Source of the DNA: Pseudoalteromonas umbrosa
Lineage (GTDB): Bacteria; Pseudomonadota; Gammaproteobacteria; Enterobacterales; Alteromonadaceae
NCBI RefSeq assembly: GCF_030125375.1
Contig: NZ_JASJUU010000001.1
Coordinates: 975,354 to 1,039,353 of the forward strand
Reading direction: 5' to 3'
Length of the DNA stretch: 64,000 bases
The position numbers and the translations under genes are program-made. Below are positions 1 to 7,641 of the stretch, piece after piece. The notes under the pieces were generated by a model, which worked only from the letters and a program-made list of their open reading frames with translations, was not told the origin of the DNA and ran no database searches. Position 1 is the first letter of the stretch; each line of letters opens with the position of its first letter.

Positions 1-66
1 AAATATTTAAATGCTCACGTTAGTACAGGTATTTTTAATGTAGGTGAAACTCTAATATCACCATAA
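1..66 (+). CDS. 3' end of a gene entering from the left (partial)
   Basis: An open frame runs from the first base to a TAA at 64-66 and gives 21 residues ending in GETLISP. The residue composition looks like real coding sequence, but the fragment is too short to name. The stop is followed by AT-rich DNA with no clear terminator until the hairpin at 220-254. Confidence 0.35.
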   Translation, partial: KYLNAHVSTGIFNVGETLISP

Positions 67-219
67 GATACAAACAACTAGACTTGTGAAGTTAGTGCAT
101 TTTCAGTGGAAGAAAATAGTAGAGTGTGTATGGAAAAAACCAATATGATAATCATCAACAGATTCGTAATATCTTCTGTAATTTAACAACCTATAATTTG
201 AACGGGTGTTATGTTTAGA

Positions 220-254
220 AAGGCCCTTGTAGACTCGTTTGTCACAAGGGCCTT
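220..254. repeat. 11-bp perfect inverted repeat (hairpin)
   Basis: AAGGCCCTTGT at 220-230 is exactly complementary to ACAAGGGCCTT at 244-254, with a 13-nt loop. No T-tract follows on either strand, so terminator activity is uncertain. It dominates the otherwise gene-free stretch 67-398. A second, weaker pair (TTATGTT near 209 and AACATAA near 318) flanks it. Confidence 0.6.
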
Positions 255-398
255 GTGGTTTGTGCGAGGGAAAATATTTATACCCGAGCACCGCAAGGCG
301 TTGCCGCTGCGCCCGTAACATAATGGCCAATTATGGGTTGTTTCTTCTCAAACTTTGCTAAAATCTAGATGTCTTACTTCGAAAAAATATGGAGGTTT

Positions 399-623
399 AT
401 GTTGGGGTTAGTGATTATCACCAAAGACTCAAAATTTAACTGCTCTCATGATGTGGCATTGAATTTAGAAAATGCACTTTCTTTAATTAATATGCTGACT
501 TTAGAGCATGATAGGCCAGATGTTGAGATTTATCTTTTACAAGTTACTGGAGATAATTCAGGTAAGTACTACACGCTTGATGGTGGTTGGTCTGATACGC
601 CTTTTAACCTTAACTTGCGTTAG
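399..623 (+). CDS. Small hypothetical protein
   Basis: Not recognised. A soluble, acidic protein of about 74 residues with no membrane segment or signal peptide. An upstream ATG exists at 369 but has no ribosome binding site. GGAGG at 391-395 instead favours a start at ATG 399 or TTG 402, the latter at ideal spacing. A tight GCGGC-ata-GCCGC hairpin at 631-643 follows the stop and could help end transcription. The gene stands alone. Confidence 0.45.
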   Translation: MLGLVIITKDSKFNCSHDVALNLENALSLINMLTLEHDRPDVEIYLLQVTGDNSGKYYTLDGGWSDTPFNLNLR

Positions 624-963
624 TGTTTTTGCGGCATAGCCGCGACAAGCATTCCAGTAAATTAATGTTTGCTGGAATTGTTTATCAAATAATTCGATGG
701 TCATCATGGTAGGGTGGCCGTCTGTTTTTCATTAACGAATGCGCCCCAATTTATAGCTGTTAGAAAAAGTTAATTCGCCTCCTGATAAGCCAAACTAACT
801 ATCATTCAGCTCTGTTGTACCGGAACGGGTACGTTGGAGAGTCCACATACTTTAATAGTGGACTCTAGTGCCATTTTGGCATTCCTTGAATTAAAAATGG
901 CTTTAACTAATTGTTTTTATTGTGTTTTTAGTCTTTTTTAAAATGCACAAAATTAAACACCAT
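624..963. other. Gene-free, hairpin-rich stretch
   Basis: No credible gene. It contains three inverted repeats: GCGGC/GCCGC at 631-643, ATTCCAG/CTGGAAT at 651-678, and a perfect 9-bp pair at 838-846 and 858-866 (AGAGTCCAC/GTGGACTCT). None is followed by a convincing T-tract. Their purpose is unknown; an old gene-cassette or small-RNA origin is possible but unproven. Confidence 0.4.
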
Positions 964-1002
964 GTATATACTAGGTAGTATTTAATAATAACACTGTATA
1001 CA
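964..1002. promoter_or_regulatory. Two short palindromes, candidate operators
   Basis: GTATATAC (964-971) and TGTATACA (995-1002) are perfect 8-bp palindromes lying just upstream of the -35 hexamer of the next gene. Ribbon-helix-helix repressors commonly bind short palindromes next to their own promoters. Because the downstream gene encodes RHH-like segments, autoregulation is a reasonable inference. Confidence 0.35.
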
Positions 1003-1010
1003 CAAAAAGC

Positions 1011-1038
1011 TTGACTCGTGGTATTTAGTTGCTACGAT
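1011..1038 (+). promoter_or_regulatory. Probable sigma-70 promoter
   Basis: TTGACT (1011-1016) and TACGAT (1033-1038) are separated by 16 nt. Predicted transcription would start near 1045, about 30 nt before the GTG start at 1074. It probably drives both genes 1074-1508 and 1572-1862. Confidence 0.5.
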
Positions 1039-1073
1039 GTGTTTACGTTATGTATATCTTTAGGAGATAATTA

Positions 1074-1508
1074 GTGTCTAGTGAGGTTGTTATTTGCCGT
1101 TTTAGGGTCAATTCACAATTGAAAATAGATTTCTCTGATATTTGCAAATCAAATCATACGACTCTTAGTAACGAGCTAAGAGGCTTTTTGAAGCGATCTT
1201 TGGAATCTCGTTCAATAAATTATGATTCCCCATGTTTATCGTCTTATGGGGCATCTTCTGAGCACTCTCATTACTCTAAAGGTGTAAACGCTGTACAAAG
1301 TGTAATGAGCAAGGTTAGGGGGGGTGATGATGGCTCAACATACAATCAAGCTACATCTGACTATCAGGAAAGTTTTGACTTAGATACTAGCTGTAACTTC
1401 AAAGTCGATTCTGAGCTGAAAAATCAATTTTCTGAGTTCTTTTCGGATTCGTCTCTTAGCTCTCATTTAAAGAGGTTTATGAGTCATATTGTTCGAGTGA
1501 ACAAGTAA
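1074..1508 (+). CDS. Putative DNA-binding protein with two ribbon-helix-helix-like segments
   Basis: 144 residues starting at GTG, with AGGAGA at 1062-1067. Residues about 6-45 and 105-142 follow the same pattern: a short strand (CRFRV / CNFKV), then S-x-LK, then two helices ending in LxxFL or LKRFM. That layout matches ribbon-helix-helix (Arc/MetJ-like) domains, which normally occur once per chain and dimerise. Here two copies are joined by a Ser-rich linker of about 55 residues, so one chain could form the DNA-binding unit alone. The RHH call is inferred from pattern, not from a profile search. A 63-nt gap separates it from the next small gene, which is probably co-transcribed. Confidence 0.6.
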   Translation: MSSEVVICRFRVNSQLKIDFSDICKSNHTTLSNELRGFLKRSLESRSINYDSPCLSSYGASSEHSHYSKGVNAVQSVMSKVRGGDDGSTYNQATSDYQESFDLDTSCNFKVDSELKNQFSEFFSDSSLSSHLKRFMSHIVRVNK

Positions 1509-1571
1509 AGATACCTGCAAGGTGCTGCAACACCTTACAGGTTTAACACATTAAAATAGGATAACTTTAAT

Positions 1572-1862
1572 ATGTCTGATAATAATATCATTTTAGCTGC
1601 AAACAGTAACTCTACACAGGTTCAACAAAACCTTATCCATAAAATTATTTCATGCGAAAAAGTCACTGATTTAGCTCTTGAGCATCGTGAGTTGTGTCAT
1701 GGTGTTTATGCTGTTCTGAATGGCGGTGCTCAAATTAAGGATATTGAGCCCTTACTTTTCCGCTTATTGGAGCAATCTGACGATATTGCATCGCTTCTTA
1801 ATCAGAAGAAGTCTTTTGAGGAGATGGGCTACTCAGTTTCATCTGTTTCTATGAATGGTTAG
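1572..1862 (+). CDS. Small hypothetical protein, partner of the RHH-like gene
   Basis: 96 residues, not recognised. Mostly helical-looking, soluble and without signal peptide; residues 40-80 contain alternating Leu/Ile spacing compatible with a helical bundle. AGGATAA precedes the ATG. It lies 63 nt after the RHH-like gene with no terminator between, and a good terminator follows at 1909-1929, so the two form a likely bicistron. A role as partner or target of the RHH-like protein is only a guess. Confidence 0.55.
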   Translation: MSDNNIILAANSNSTQVQQNLIHKIISCEKVTDLALEHRELCHGVYAVLNGGAQIKDIEPLLFRLLEQSDDIASLLNQKKSFEEMGYSVSSVSMNG

Positions 1863-1908
1863 ACATGCTCTGGATTAAGGAGCCAAGCGAAGCCTGAGCG
1901 TAGTGACG

Positions 1909-1929
1909 AAAGACAGAGTTTGTCTTTTT
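1909..1929 (+). terminator. Rho-independent terminator of the RHH operon
   Basis: AAAGACA (1909-1915), loop GAGTT, TGTCTTT (1921-1927), then T's. The rest of the gap 1930-2241 holds no recognisable gene. Confidence 0.6.
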
Positions 1930-2241
1930 CAATCGTCTTATTGCCAGTGGATTTGATACTTAATTTGCAATTCAGTTTTCCTGAATTCCAAACATAGCAA
2001 AATCCAGCCGTATGGGGCAGGTAAATGGTGACGCATTTCATAGGTTTTATTACATGAAATATCTTTATTTCGAGTGATTGTTGCCTATGCACAACATCCC
2101 ATAATTTATATTATGTTAAATGGTGGTTTTGTGTAATATTACAGGTATAGTGGATTAAACAACTCCTCCATACTATGTCCAATACTAGACGGTATCGGAC
2201 ATTTGAAGGGTTTATGCAAGCACTTTTTGGCTTACTTGTTG

Positions 2242-3108
2242 TTATTTAACTTCGCTGATTGATATAGATCCATATGCCTTACTTAGAAAACGTTCCCAGC
2301 TATGCAATTTTAAATCTTGAGCAATTTTTTGTGAAATTAAAAGCACAGGTTTATTTGAGTTTCCATTTCGTCTAGCTCCAACCAGTTTTACCGGCTTGGG
2401 TAATTCAGTACCATCTACTGTCAAGGTTAAATACATTTCAGGCCAAGCAAAGTCGCACCTAAACCAAGAAAGCTCTTGTGCAGAATATGTTTTTGGGATG
2501 ACTAGCTCGACATGATAACTATCATTTTCAAACCAGTTATAACAATTAGCTGTTTGTGCTGTATGTGCATTTTCCCCGGCCATTAAAACTAAAACATCGA
2601 TTTCAATATTCATTACTTTTTCAAGCTTAGATAAAATTTCAACCTTACTATTGCTTGGCGCTAAAAAAGATTCTGTCAGCTCGGTATGATAACTTTTAAG
2701 AGCCTCAAAAAACTCATCTCTTGATACAAATTCAGAGTAATCTTCTGAACTGCCTTTGGCCATTGTATTCCACACTTTTTCAGGAAGTTTTTCATTTAAC
2801 TGCGGAAATGTTTCAAAGCTTGCACCTTTAATTTCTAACTTTGAATAATCTGTCTTATGAACCAATGAGTTTTTAAACTCTTCATCTTTTAAAAACTCAT
2901 TGACTACATCTTTATAAATTTCTTTAGGTGGATACAGAGATTTAATTATAGTTCTAAAGATTGCCCCTTCATTGACTAAACCCAATGTTAGAAACAACAT
3001 AAACCCAGCAATAAATGACCAGAAAGCCACTTTATAAATTTTTAGGTTTTCAGATACAGTTAAAGTAACCTTCTTTTCGATCCATTTTTCATAACGATCT
3101 CTAACCAT
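2242..3108 (-). CDS. Membrane-anchored hypothetical protein
   Basis: Not recognised. 288 residues from an ATG at 3106-3108, preceded by GGGAG at about 8 nt; a longer form from 3165 lacks a good site. Residues about 28-52 form one transmembrane helix (FWSFIAGFMLFLTLGLV), leaving a charged N-terminus and a large C-terminal domain. If the N-terminus stays inside, that domain would be periplasmic. No catalytic motif was seen. It is a single gene with gene-poor flanks next to a prophage ruin, so it may be imported cargo. Confidence 0.5.
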   Translation of the reverse strand: MVRDRYEKWIEKKVTLTVSENLKIYKVAFWSFIAGFMLFLTLGLVNEGAIFRTIIKSLYPPKEIYKDVVNEFLKDEEFKNSLVHKTDYSKLEIKGASFETFPQLNEKLPEKVWNTMAKGSSEDYSEFVSRDEFFEALKSYHTELTESFLAPSNSKVEILSKLEKVMNIEIDVLVLMAGENAHTAQTANCYNWFENDSYHVELVIPKTYSAQELSWFRCDFAWPEMYLTLTVDGTELPKPVKLVGARRNGNSNKPVLLISQKIAQDLKLHSWERFLSKAYGSISISEVK

Positions 3109-3165
3109 AGTCGTCACTCCCTGAACTGATACATATTGAACATAATCAAGTTCAAGATAAGTCAT

Positions 3166-3528
3166 TTCTCAAGGTCGACTTCCCTATAAACCCGTAGCTT
3201 TACTGTGATAAATAATAAAAACAGGTAATTTAACATAATAAATGTATTGGTGTAAGGGGTCGTGCATTTCTAGATTTAGTCCAACATTAAAATTCAACTT
3301 TCGATTCTTCTGAAAGCCTCGTAAATACTGGACCTATAACATTTTTTTAGACAATTCCTGCTCACAATACGTTTATAATTAGACTCAAAATCGCCATTTT
3401 TAAAAACGTTTAAACGCCCTTTAAAAAGACTTTCAAGTCGATTTGAATTGTGATCTGAATTCCATTAGTTACGAACTGCAAAACGCTTTGGTTAAATGTG
3501 GAATTAGTTTGTGTTTGCACTAACTTCA
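3166..3528. other. Gene-free stretch left of the prophage remnant
   Basis: AT-rich, with no supported gene. A block around 3400-3480 (containing CGTTTAAACG) loosely resembles a block around 7770-7860; see findings. No terminator or promoter could be called with confidence. Confidence 0.35.
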
Positions 3529-4523
3529 TTAACTCAGTCGTTTGTTCAAACCCGATAATTTGAATAGTGGTTTCAGCATTGATTCATCAATAACTACCAG
3601 CGTGCTTTTTGTTTCAGGTGCAACATCCAAAACTGATTTGAATAATTTCGGATGCAAGTGCCCTAGCGTTAATTTTGTGCCTGAGTCTGGTTTACCTAAG
3701 GCTTGTTTGGCTGCGACCTTTGCAACTTGAGATATAAAATAATCTCTTCCTTCATTTATAGCAGCATTAAAAATTGGCGTGGTCACTTCTCGAATTTGGT
3801 GATCGAGTTTCGCTAACATTTGGCCTGCTGCCCTAACCATGCAAGAGCAGGATTATAATCCCAACCGAAGTCTATGCGCGGTAAACGCTCCAGTTCTTCA
3901 CCTGTTTTTGGATCAACTTCGGTAAATGGTTTTTGATAATTCTTAAGCGCTGAATCTGGCGTAACCGTTAATCCCATACGTTTGATGTCAGCGTCACTCA
4001 TGCTCACGACTTTGCACCGACAGTTCCAACCGTTCGGCGGATAATGCGTGTGCCAGAAATTATGTTCAATTGGTAAAAGAATATAATTCCACGCGTTATG
4101 TTGCGGTCTTACTCGCGAGTCACCCGCCGTTAAATATAAAAGATACGGCCTGCGATGTTTTATTCGATCTTGCTGTTGCCATCGTCCAGCGGCACGGGCT
4201 GTGTTTTTATTGTTTTGATAAATTACCTGCGTACGCCAACCGCGTTTTCCATTGCAAGACCAACCATGTTTTGAAACCGCTTTATCAAAGCGCGCTCTAA
4301 AGTCGGTGATCGCCTCGCCATTCTCAATTGCAGCAAGTACATCTTTATATAAGTCATCCAACAATTCTGTTTTTGTTGCACCGGCAACGGTAAATGCACG
4401 TGCATGTATGTGACCAAATAAATCTTTGTACGATTCAGTTGGTATTTGCACTTTTGATTTTAGATTTGAAATGGCCTCGTCGAATTTTACGAGTTGGCCA
4501 TACTTGGTAGTGGTATCGGACAT
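3529..4523 (-). pseudogene. Frameshifted Mu F-like phage head morphogenesis gene
   Basis: Residues about 110-185 of the first part carry the phage Mu F (SPP1 gp7-like minor head protein) signature: DSRVRPQHNAWN, then WHTHYPPNGWNCRCKV. In Mu-like phages this protein takes part in head assembly and sits among the late genes. The frame ends at 3813 in NPALAWLGQQAKC. The natural continuation (AAGQMLAKLDHQ) lies in another frame that opens at 3840 and runs to 3529, so a frameshift near 3815-3845 splits one gene of about 330 codons. The tail beyond residue about 290 is not recognised. No other late genes surround it, so it cannot be part of a working prophage. Confidence 0.8.
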
Positions 4524-4529
4524 ATTATA

Positions 4530-5160
4530 TGTTTAGCTATATCAAGGGAAATTGCTTGATCAGCGCCCTGCTGATCTCGCTTGTAAAACCGAATAAATCG
4601 AAAGCTATCACTGGCGTTTACAGACTCAGCAATGATGTCCATGGCCATAAGCCTGTTTCGTCATCAATTTCTAACTTACGAAGACTCAAAATCCGTTGTG
4701 GATTTATAGTGTGTAGCTTGTCAGCTGAGAACACTTTATTGACGATGGCTTTGATGTTTTGATTGCAACTTTCGGTCCATTCACTAATCCATTCGTCTAT
4801 CTACTCTTTGGCAATTTGTAGTTCAGGGCCAAGCTCAATTTATTCTGGAATTTGTATTTTTACAGACAATGAATGGTCGAATGATCGCTGTGTTAAACTT
4901 GCCTTTTTTACACCCAAATTTACACCATGCTCTCGTGTCAAAAGGTCTAAAAATTAGTCAGCTTCATCCATTTTTTGCTGCTTAAAATCAGCGAGTTGTT
5001 TTTGCTGTTTCTCTGCAAGCTTTATCGCTTTTTTGACATATTCGTCCTTTATCAGGTCAGATTGCTTCACGTTCGTGAGTGCAACTAAATTGCCTTTAAC
5101 ATCTTTCAAAAAGCCTTCAGGTATCGCATTAATACGGTTAAATCTTCTGTTGATTTACAT
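4530..5160 (-). pseudogene. Decayed DUF3164 gene of a Mu-like phage
   Basis: Translating the minus strand by eye gives a broken but continuous match to the DUF3164 family of Mu-like early regions. AIPEGFLKDVKGNLVAL appears at about 5075-5125, then HGVNLGVKKASLT, IDEWISEWTE, INPQRILSLRKLEIDDE and finally FRFIRFYKRDQQGADQ ending near 4545. The frame is closed by TAA at codon 2, a TAA near 4954, another near 4840, TAG at 4801-4803 and at least one frameshift near 4640. In intact phages this gene lies near the transposase genes, far from gene F. Here it abuts F, so the middle of the prophage has been deleted. Confidence 0.75.
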
Positions 5161-5278
5161 CGTTCATTTCTTCTAAAACTTCCAATTCAATTGCCTTTTC
5201 CGCAACTTCTGCTAGGGCTGAATTGGAGATATTTGAAAACTCATCGAGGATGTTTTATTTCCACAAGTGGTTGAACAT
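5138..5278 (-). pseudogene. Remnant of a small Mu early gene
   Basis: A minus-strand frame from ATG 5276-5278 to TAA 5138-5140 reads as an acidic helical peptide (SALAEVAEKAIELEVLEEMN) but has a TAA at codon 8. It overlaps the start of the DUF3164 remnant by about 20 nt, as phage early genes often do. The family was not recognised. Confidence 0.25.
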
Positions 5279-5311
5279 GGTTAGTCTGGCAAATTAAGCG
5301 CGGGAATTTAG

Positions 5312-5329
5312 GTGTAAAATGTTTTACAC
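5312..5329. promoter_or_regulatory. 18-nt palindrome, candidate phage operator
   Basis: GTGTAAAA (5312-5319) and TTTTACAC (5322-5329) are perfectly complementary around a 2-nt centre. The site lies about 35 nt upstream of the first leftward prophage remnant, where a Mu-like repressor or Ner operator would be expected. No -35/-10 pair could be assigned with confidence. Confidence 0.4.
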
Positions 5330-5454
5330 GGATCCATTATTGAGGCGATATATTAGGCTAAATCTAAATATGGTTTTGTTAATTCACTTCATGTTTAGTT
5401 CAGGAGAACCTTATTAATGTACCGTTGGATTTTGACTAGGAGTAACGGGTACTC

Positions 5455-5859
5455 ATGAAAGTACTACTGATAGGATTCTTTATATCTATTTTTTGGTTTT
5501 CATTTTCGATTATTTACCCAGGAAGGTGTGCCTACCATACATCAGCTGTGTACAAGACCTCTCTAGATATTACAATTTTATCTGAGGCTATAAAGTTGTA
5601 CAGGCTTGAAAATAACTCGCTACCAAAATCTCTCCAAGACCTTGTGCCAAAGTTCGCTTCAGAAATACCAATTGATATCTGGGATCAAGACTACATTTAT
5701 GAATCTACTTATAATGGTTACAAAATATCTTCACTTGGGTCAGATACTGTTAAAGGTGGAATTGGAGCATCTGCAGATTTACATTCAGATATGACCGAGG
5801 AAGAATTTGAAAAAATAATAGATAGTATTAAAAGGCCAGTTTGGAGCTGTAATAATTAG
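5455..5859 (+). CDS. Orphan GspG-like (type II secretion major pseudopilin C-domain) protein
   Basis: 134 residues. Residues 1-20 form a hydrophobic membrane or signal segment. From residue about 45 the order LYRLENNSLPKSLQDLVP, IPIDIWDQDYIYES, GYKISSLGSDTVKGGIGASAD follows the globular C-terminal domain of GspG, including the closing loop where GspG coordinates calcium. The GFTLVEL prepilin cleavage motif is absent, so it is unlikely to be a processed pseudopilin. No other gsp genes are near. Standalone GspG-like proteins of this size occur in many proteobacteria, with mostly unknown roles. Confidence 0.65.
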   Translation: MKVLLIGFFISIFWFSFSIIYPGRCAYHTSAVYKTSLDITILSEAIKLYRLENNSLPKSLQDLVPKFASEIPIDIWDQDYIYESTYNGYKISSLGSDTVKGGIGASADLHSDMTEEEFEKIIDSIKRPVWSCNN

Positions 5860-5931
5860 ATTATGTGTTTTGCCGTGTTTGTTTAGTGCTTATAGTCTTG
5901 CTTAGTATCAAGGTTGAAAGCACTAAGACGT

Positions 5932-6582
5932 TTATTGTACTTTTAAAGTTATTATGTTAAAAGGAATTTCTTTAGTATTGGTCGCATCACAGTTATATAC
6001 TGTAACTTTCGTTACTTCTGACTTCTCAATATATTTTAGTTCTAAACCAGCAGCAAACAAAACCTCTTTCTCATCGTAGCCATCTTTTGTATATGGGAAT
6101 AGAAATATGTTCGTGTCCGGTTTTAGTATCTCAATTATATATATATTTAGTTCACCACGATCGAACGCCTTCTGACGATCCAGAGCGTTGTTTCTTGCTT
6201 TTGCTGGGCTCAAAGAAGTAGATAATGGTCTAGTAGTAGTAAATGAACTTGTTTCACTGTCAATTGGTAAAGTTCCACCATGGAAAACGATTTGACCAAC
6301 AGCTGGTTTTACTCCTATTTTATCTATGGTTTGGGATACTGATTCTAGTTCCTTACTTTTACATAAACTGTAGTTACTTTGGTACCATTCTAAAATTTCA
6401 GGTACCTCATCCACCATCAGTCTTCTTGCATTTATATATGGTTCAAAATTATCAAGGTCTGTATTATTTGACTCGGACGCTGCGTAATCATGGTCATTTA
6501 AAATTTTTTCAGTAAGCTCAACATAAGTTTCAAATTCAGGTCTAACTTGTAAAATGTCAATTAAAGGAAGATTAGAGATCAT
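5932..6582 (-). CDS. Putative ADP-ribosyltransferase-fold protein
   Basis: 216 residues with no signal peptide. Three motifs sit in the order expected for VIP2/C3-type mono-ADP-ribosyltransferases: VFHGG (99-103) in the place of the conserved Arg strand, STS (121-123) in RPLSTSLSPAKAR, and EKEVLF (171-176) giving an ExE catalytic loop. The first motif has His where the R-S-E class has Arg, so activity is uncertain. The N-terminal 95 residues are helical and unrecognised. No immunity-type partner is adjacent. Its position beside Mu-like debris fits cargo of a phage or other mobile element. It could be a toxin or a phage host-modifying enzyme. Confidence 0.55.
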   Translation of the reverse strand: MISNLPLIDILQVRPEFETYVELTEKILNDHDYAASESNNTDLDNFEPYINARRLMVDEVPEILEWYQSNYSLCKSKELESVSQTIDKIGVKPAVGQIVFHGGTLPIDSETSSFTTTRPLSTSLSPAKARNNALDRQKAFDRGELNIYIIEILKPDTNIFLFPYTKDGYDEKEVLFAAGLELKYIEKSEVTKVTVYNCDATNTKEIPFNIITLKVQ

Positions 6583-6994
6583 ATGAATTATTAGAATTTC
6601 AAAGTTAAGCAGGCTATCAAATATTTGATTTAGTTTCCAGTATGGGTCTATGCAGATGAAGTATAAAATATAAATATTTCTAAGACAAACCTAGCCCCAA
6701 CACCTAATAATGAAGGCTGATCACTCTTCTAACTGACCTACAACTTCAACTCCATCTACTTGTGCGAATCGCCTACTACTATCGGTGCGCCATGTACTTT
6801 GGAGGTCACTATTACATGGATCATTTTGTCTGTACAGGTGATAGCGCCTAACCATATCATGGATTGAATCGCCTTTTTAAAGTCCTCTCTCAGTTTAATA
6901 TTTCGCAGCTGAATCATGATTTTATTTAAGAACGAGATCAACCCTTTATAAGATCCACTAGTATAATTTACAAGGTTTGGATATGTTGCCAACA
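6583..6994. other. Gene-poor stretch beside the ART gene
   Basis: No confident gene. An open minus-strand frame at 6756-6995 (79 codons) has no ribosome binding site and no recognisable domain, and its upstream end overlaps the endonuclease remnant on the other strand, so it was not called. Confidence 0.3.
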
Positions 6995-7111
6995 ATGATT
7001 AAATGGCACTGTGATTACTCCCCCGATGAAGATGAAGTTTTAAGACAGAATAAAATTGAAGCTTTATAAGGAAGGAGAAACCAGTTTATTACTAGTAGAG
7101 GCGCTCTATGT
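6995..7111 (+). pseudogene. Fragment of an endonuclease I (EndA/NucM-like) gene
   Basis: The plus strand reads IKWHCDYSPDEDEVLRQNKIEAL, a stop (7067-7069), then GRRNQFI in the same frame. Endonuclease I proteins end with a KWH...P...E..RN..I segment followed by QGNRNPFIDHP, so the stop stands where Gln is expected. Only this part of the C-terminal half is left, and downstream to 7440 nothing further aligns. Called by pattern alone. Confidence 0.45.
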
Positions 7112-7440
7112 CCCAAGAGCTAAAAGACCATTTAACAGTAATTTTAGCCAAAAGGCCGTCAAACCCATATCTTTCAGCACTTTTGCTTAAATGATGCATC
7201 GTTAATTATGATTTAGTACTTATGGTTTTTTCGTCTTCGGGATTCAATTTGAAAAGTACTTTATGGATCTGATTGTGATGAAATTGACAGCGACTATTAT
7301 AAAGATGCCAAGTTATTCGCATAATAAATTAAAATTCTAACAAGAAGAAACGTTTTTAAATTTTTTATAAAAAAAGCTTGAGGTTATTTAGTTTGGCCCA
7401 ATCCTAACTAATGCCTAATATGCTCTCAAAATTTAAGCTA
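7112..7440. other. Gene-free stretch
   Basis: No supported gene. A 28-codon frame from ATG 7110 (MSQELKDHLTV...) has no ribosome binding site and was not called. The rest is AT-rich. Confidence 0.3.
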
Positions 7441-7460
7441 AAAAGCCGCACATAGCGGCT
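7441..7460 (-). terminator. Terminator of the double-glycine peptide gene
   Basis: On the minus strand AGCCGC, loop TATGT, GCGGCT, then TTTT. It lies 7 nt beyond the stop codon of the small peptide gene. Confidence 0.7.
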
Positions 7461-7467
7461 AATGCAT

Positions 7468-7641
7468 CTAATTATGGTTACGAGGAGGACCACCTTGGTG
7501 GCAATTACCAGTTCCACCTACAACTTTTTGTACTTCTTTACTTGTAAGGGAGCGTATAGCAGGTGGGCCACCACGATCTCCACCGCCGCCAATACCTGCG
7601 ACAACCAGTTTTAGGTCTTTAACTTTTATATTTTTATTCAC
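7468..7641 (-). CDS. Small peptide with a double-glycine leader (candidate RiPP or bacteriocin precursor)
   Basis: 57 residues from GTG 7639-7641, chosen because AAGGAG lies about 9 nt upstream; an ATG at 7648-7650 directly abuts that site and is too close. Residues 32-43 read LTSKEVQKVVGG, the classic leader pattern of peptides cut and exported by C39-peptidase ABC transporters. Cleavage after GG would release a 14-residue tail, TGNCHQGGPPRNHN, with one Cys. An internal near-repeat, GIGGGGDRGGPP, mirrors GTGNCHQGGPP. A clean terminator follows. No modification enzyme, transporter or immunity gene is adjacent, so the function is open. Confidence 0.6.
   Translation of the reverse strand: MNKNIKVKDLKLVVAGIGGGGDRGGPPAIRSLTSKEVQKVVGGTGNCHQGGPPRNHN

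Noticed and set aside
199..330. attC-like layout (TTATGTT ... hairpin ... AACATAA)
   Set aside because: Core sites do not match GTTRRRY/RYYYAAC and no integrase or cassette array is present.
6756..6995. 79-codon minus-strand frame
   Set aside because: No binding site; its upstream end overlaps the endonuclease remnant; composition not convincing.
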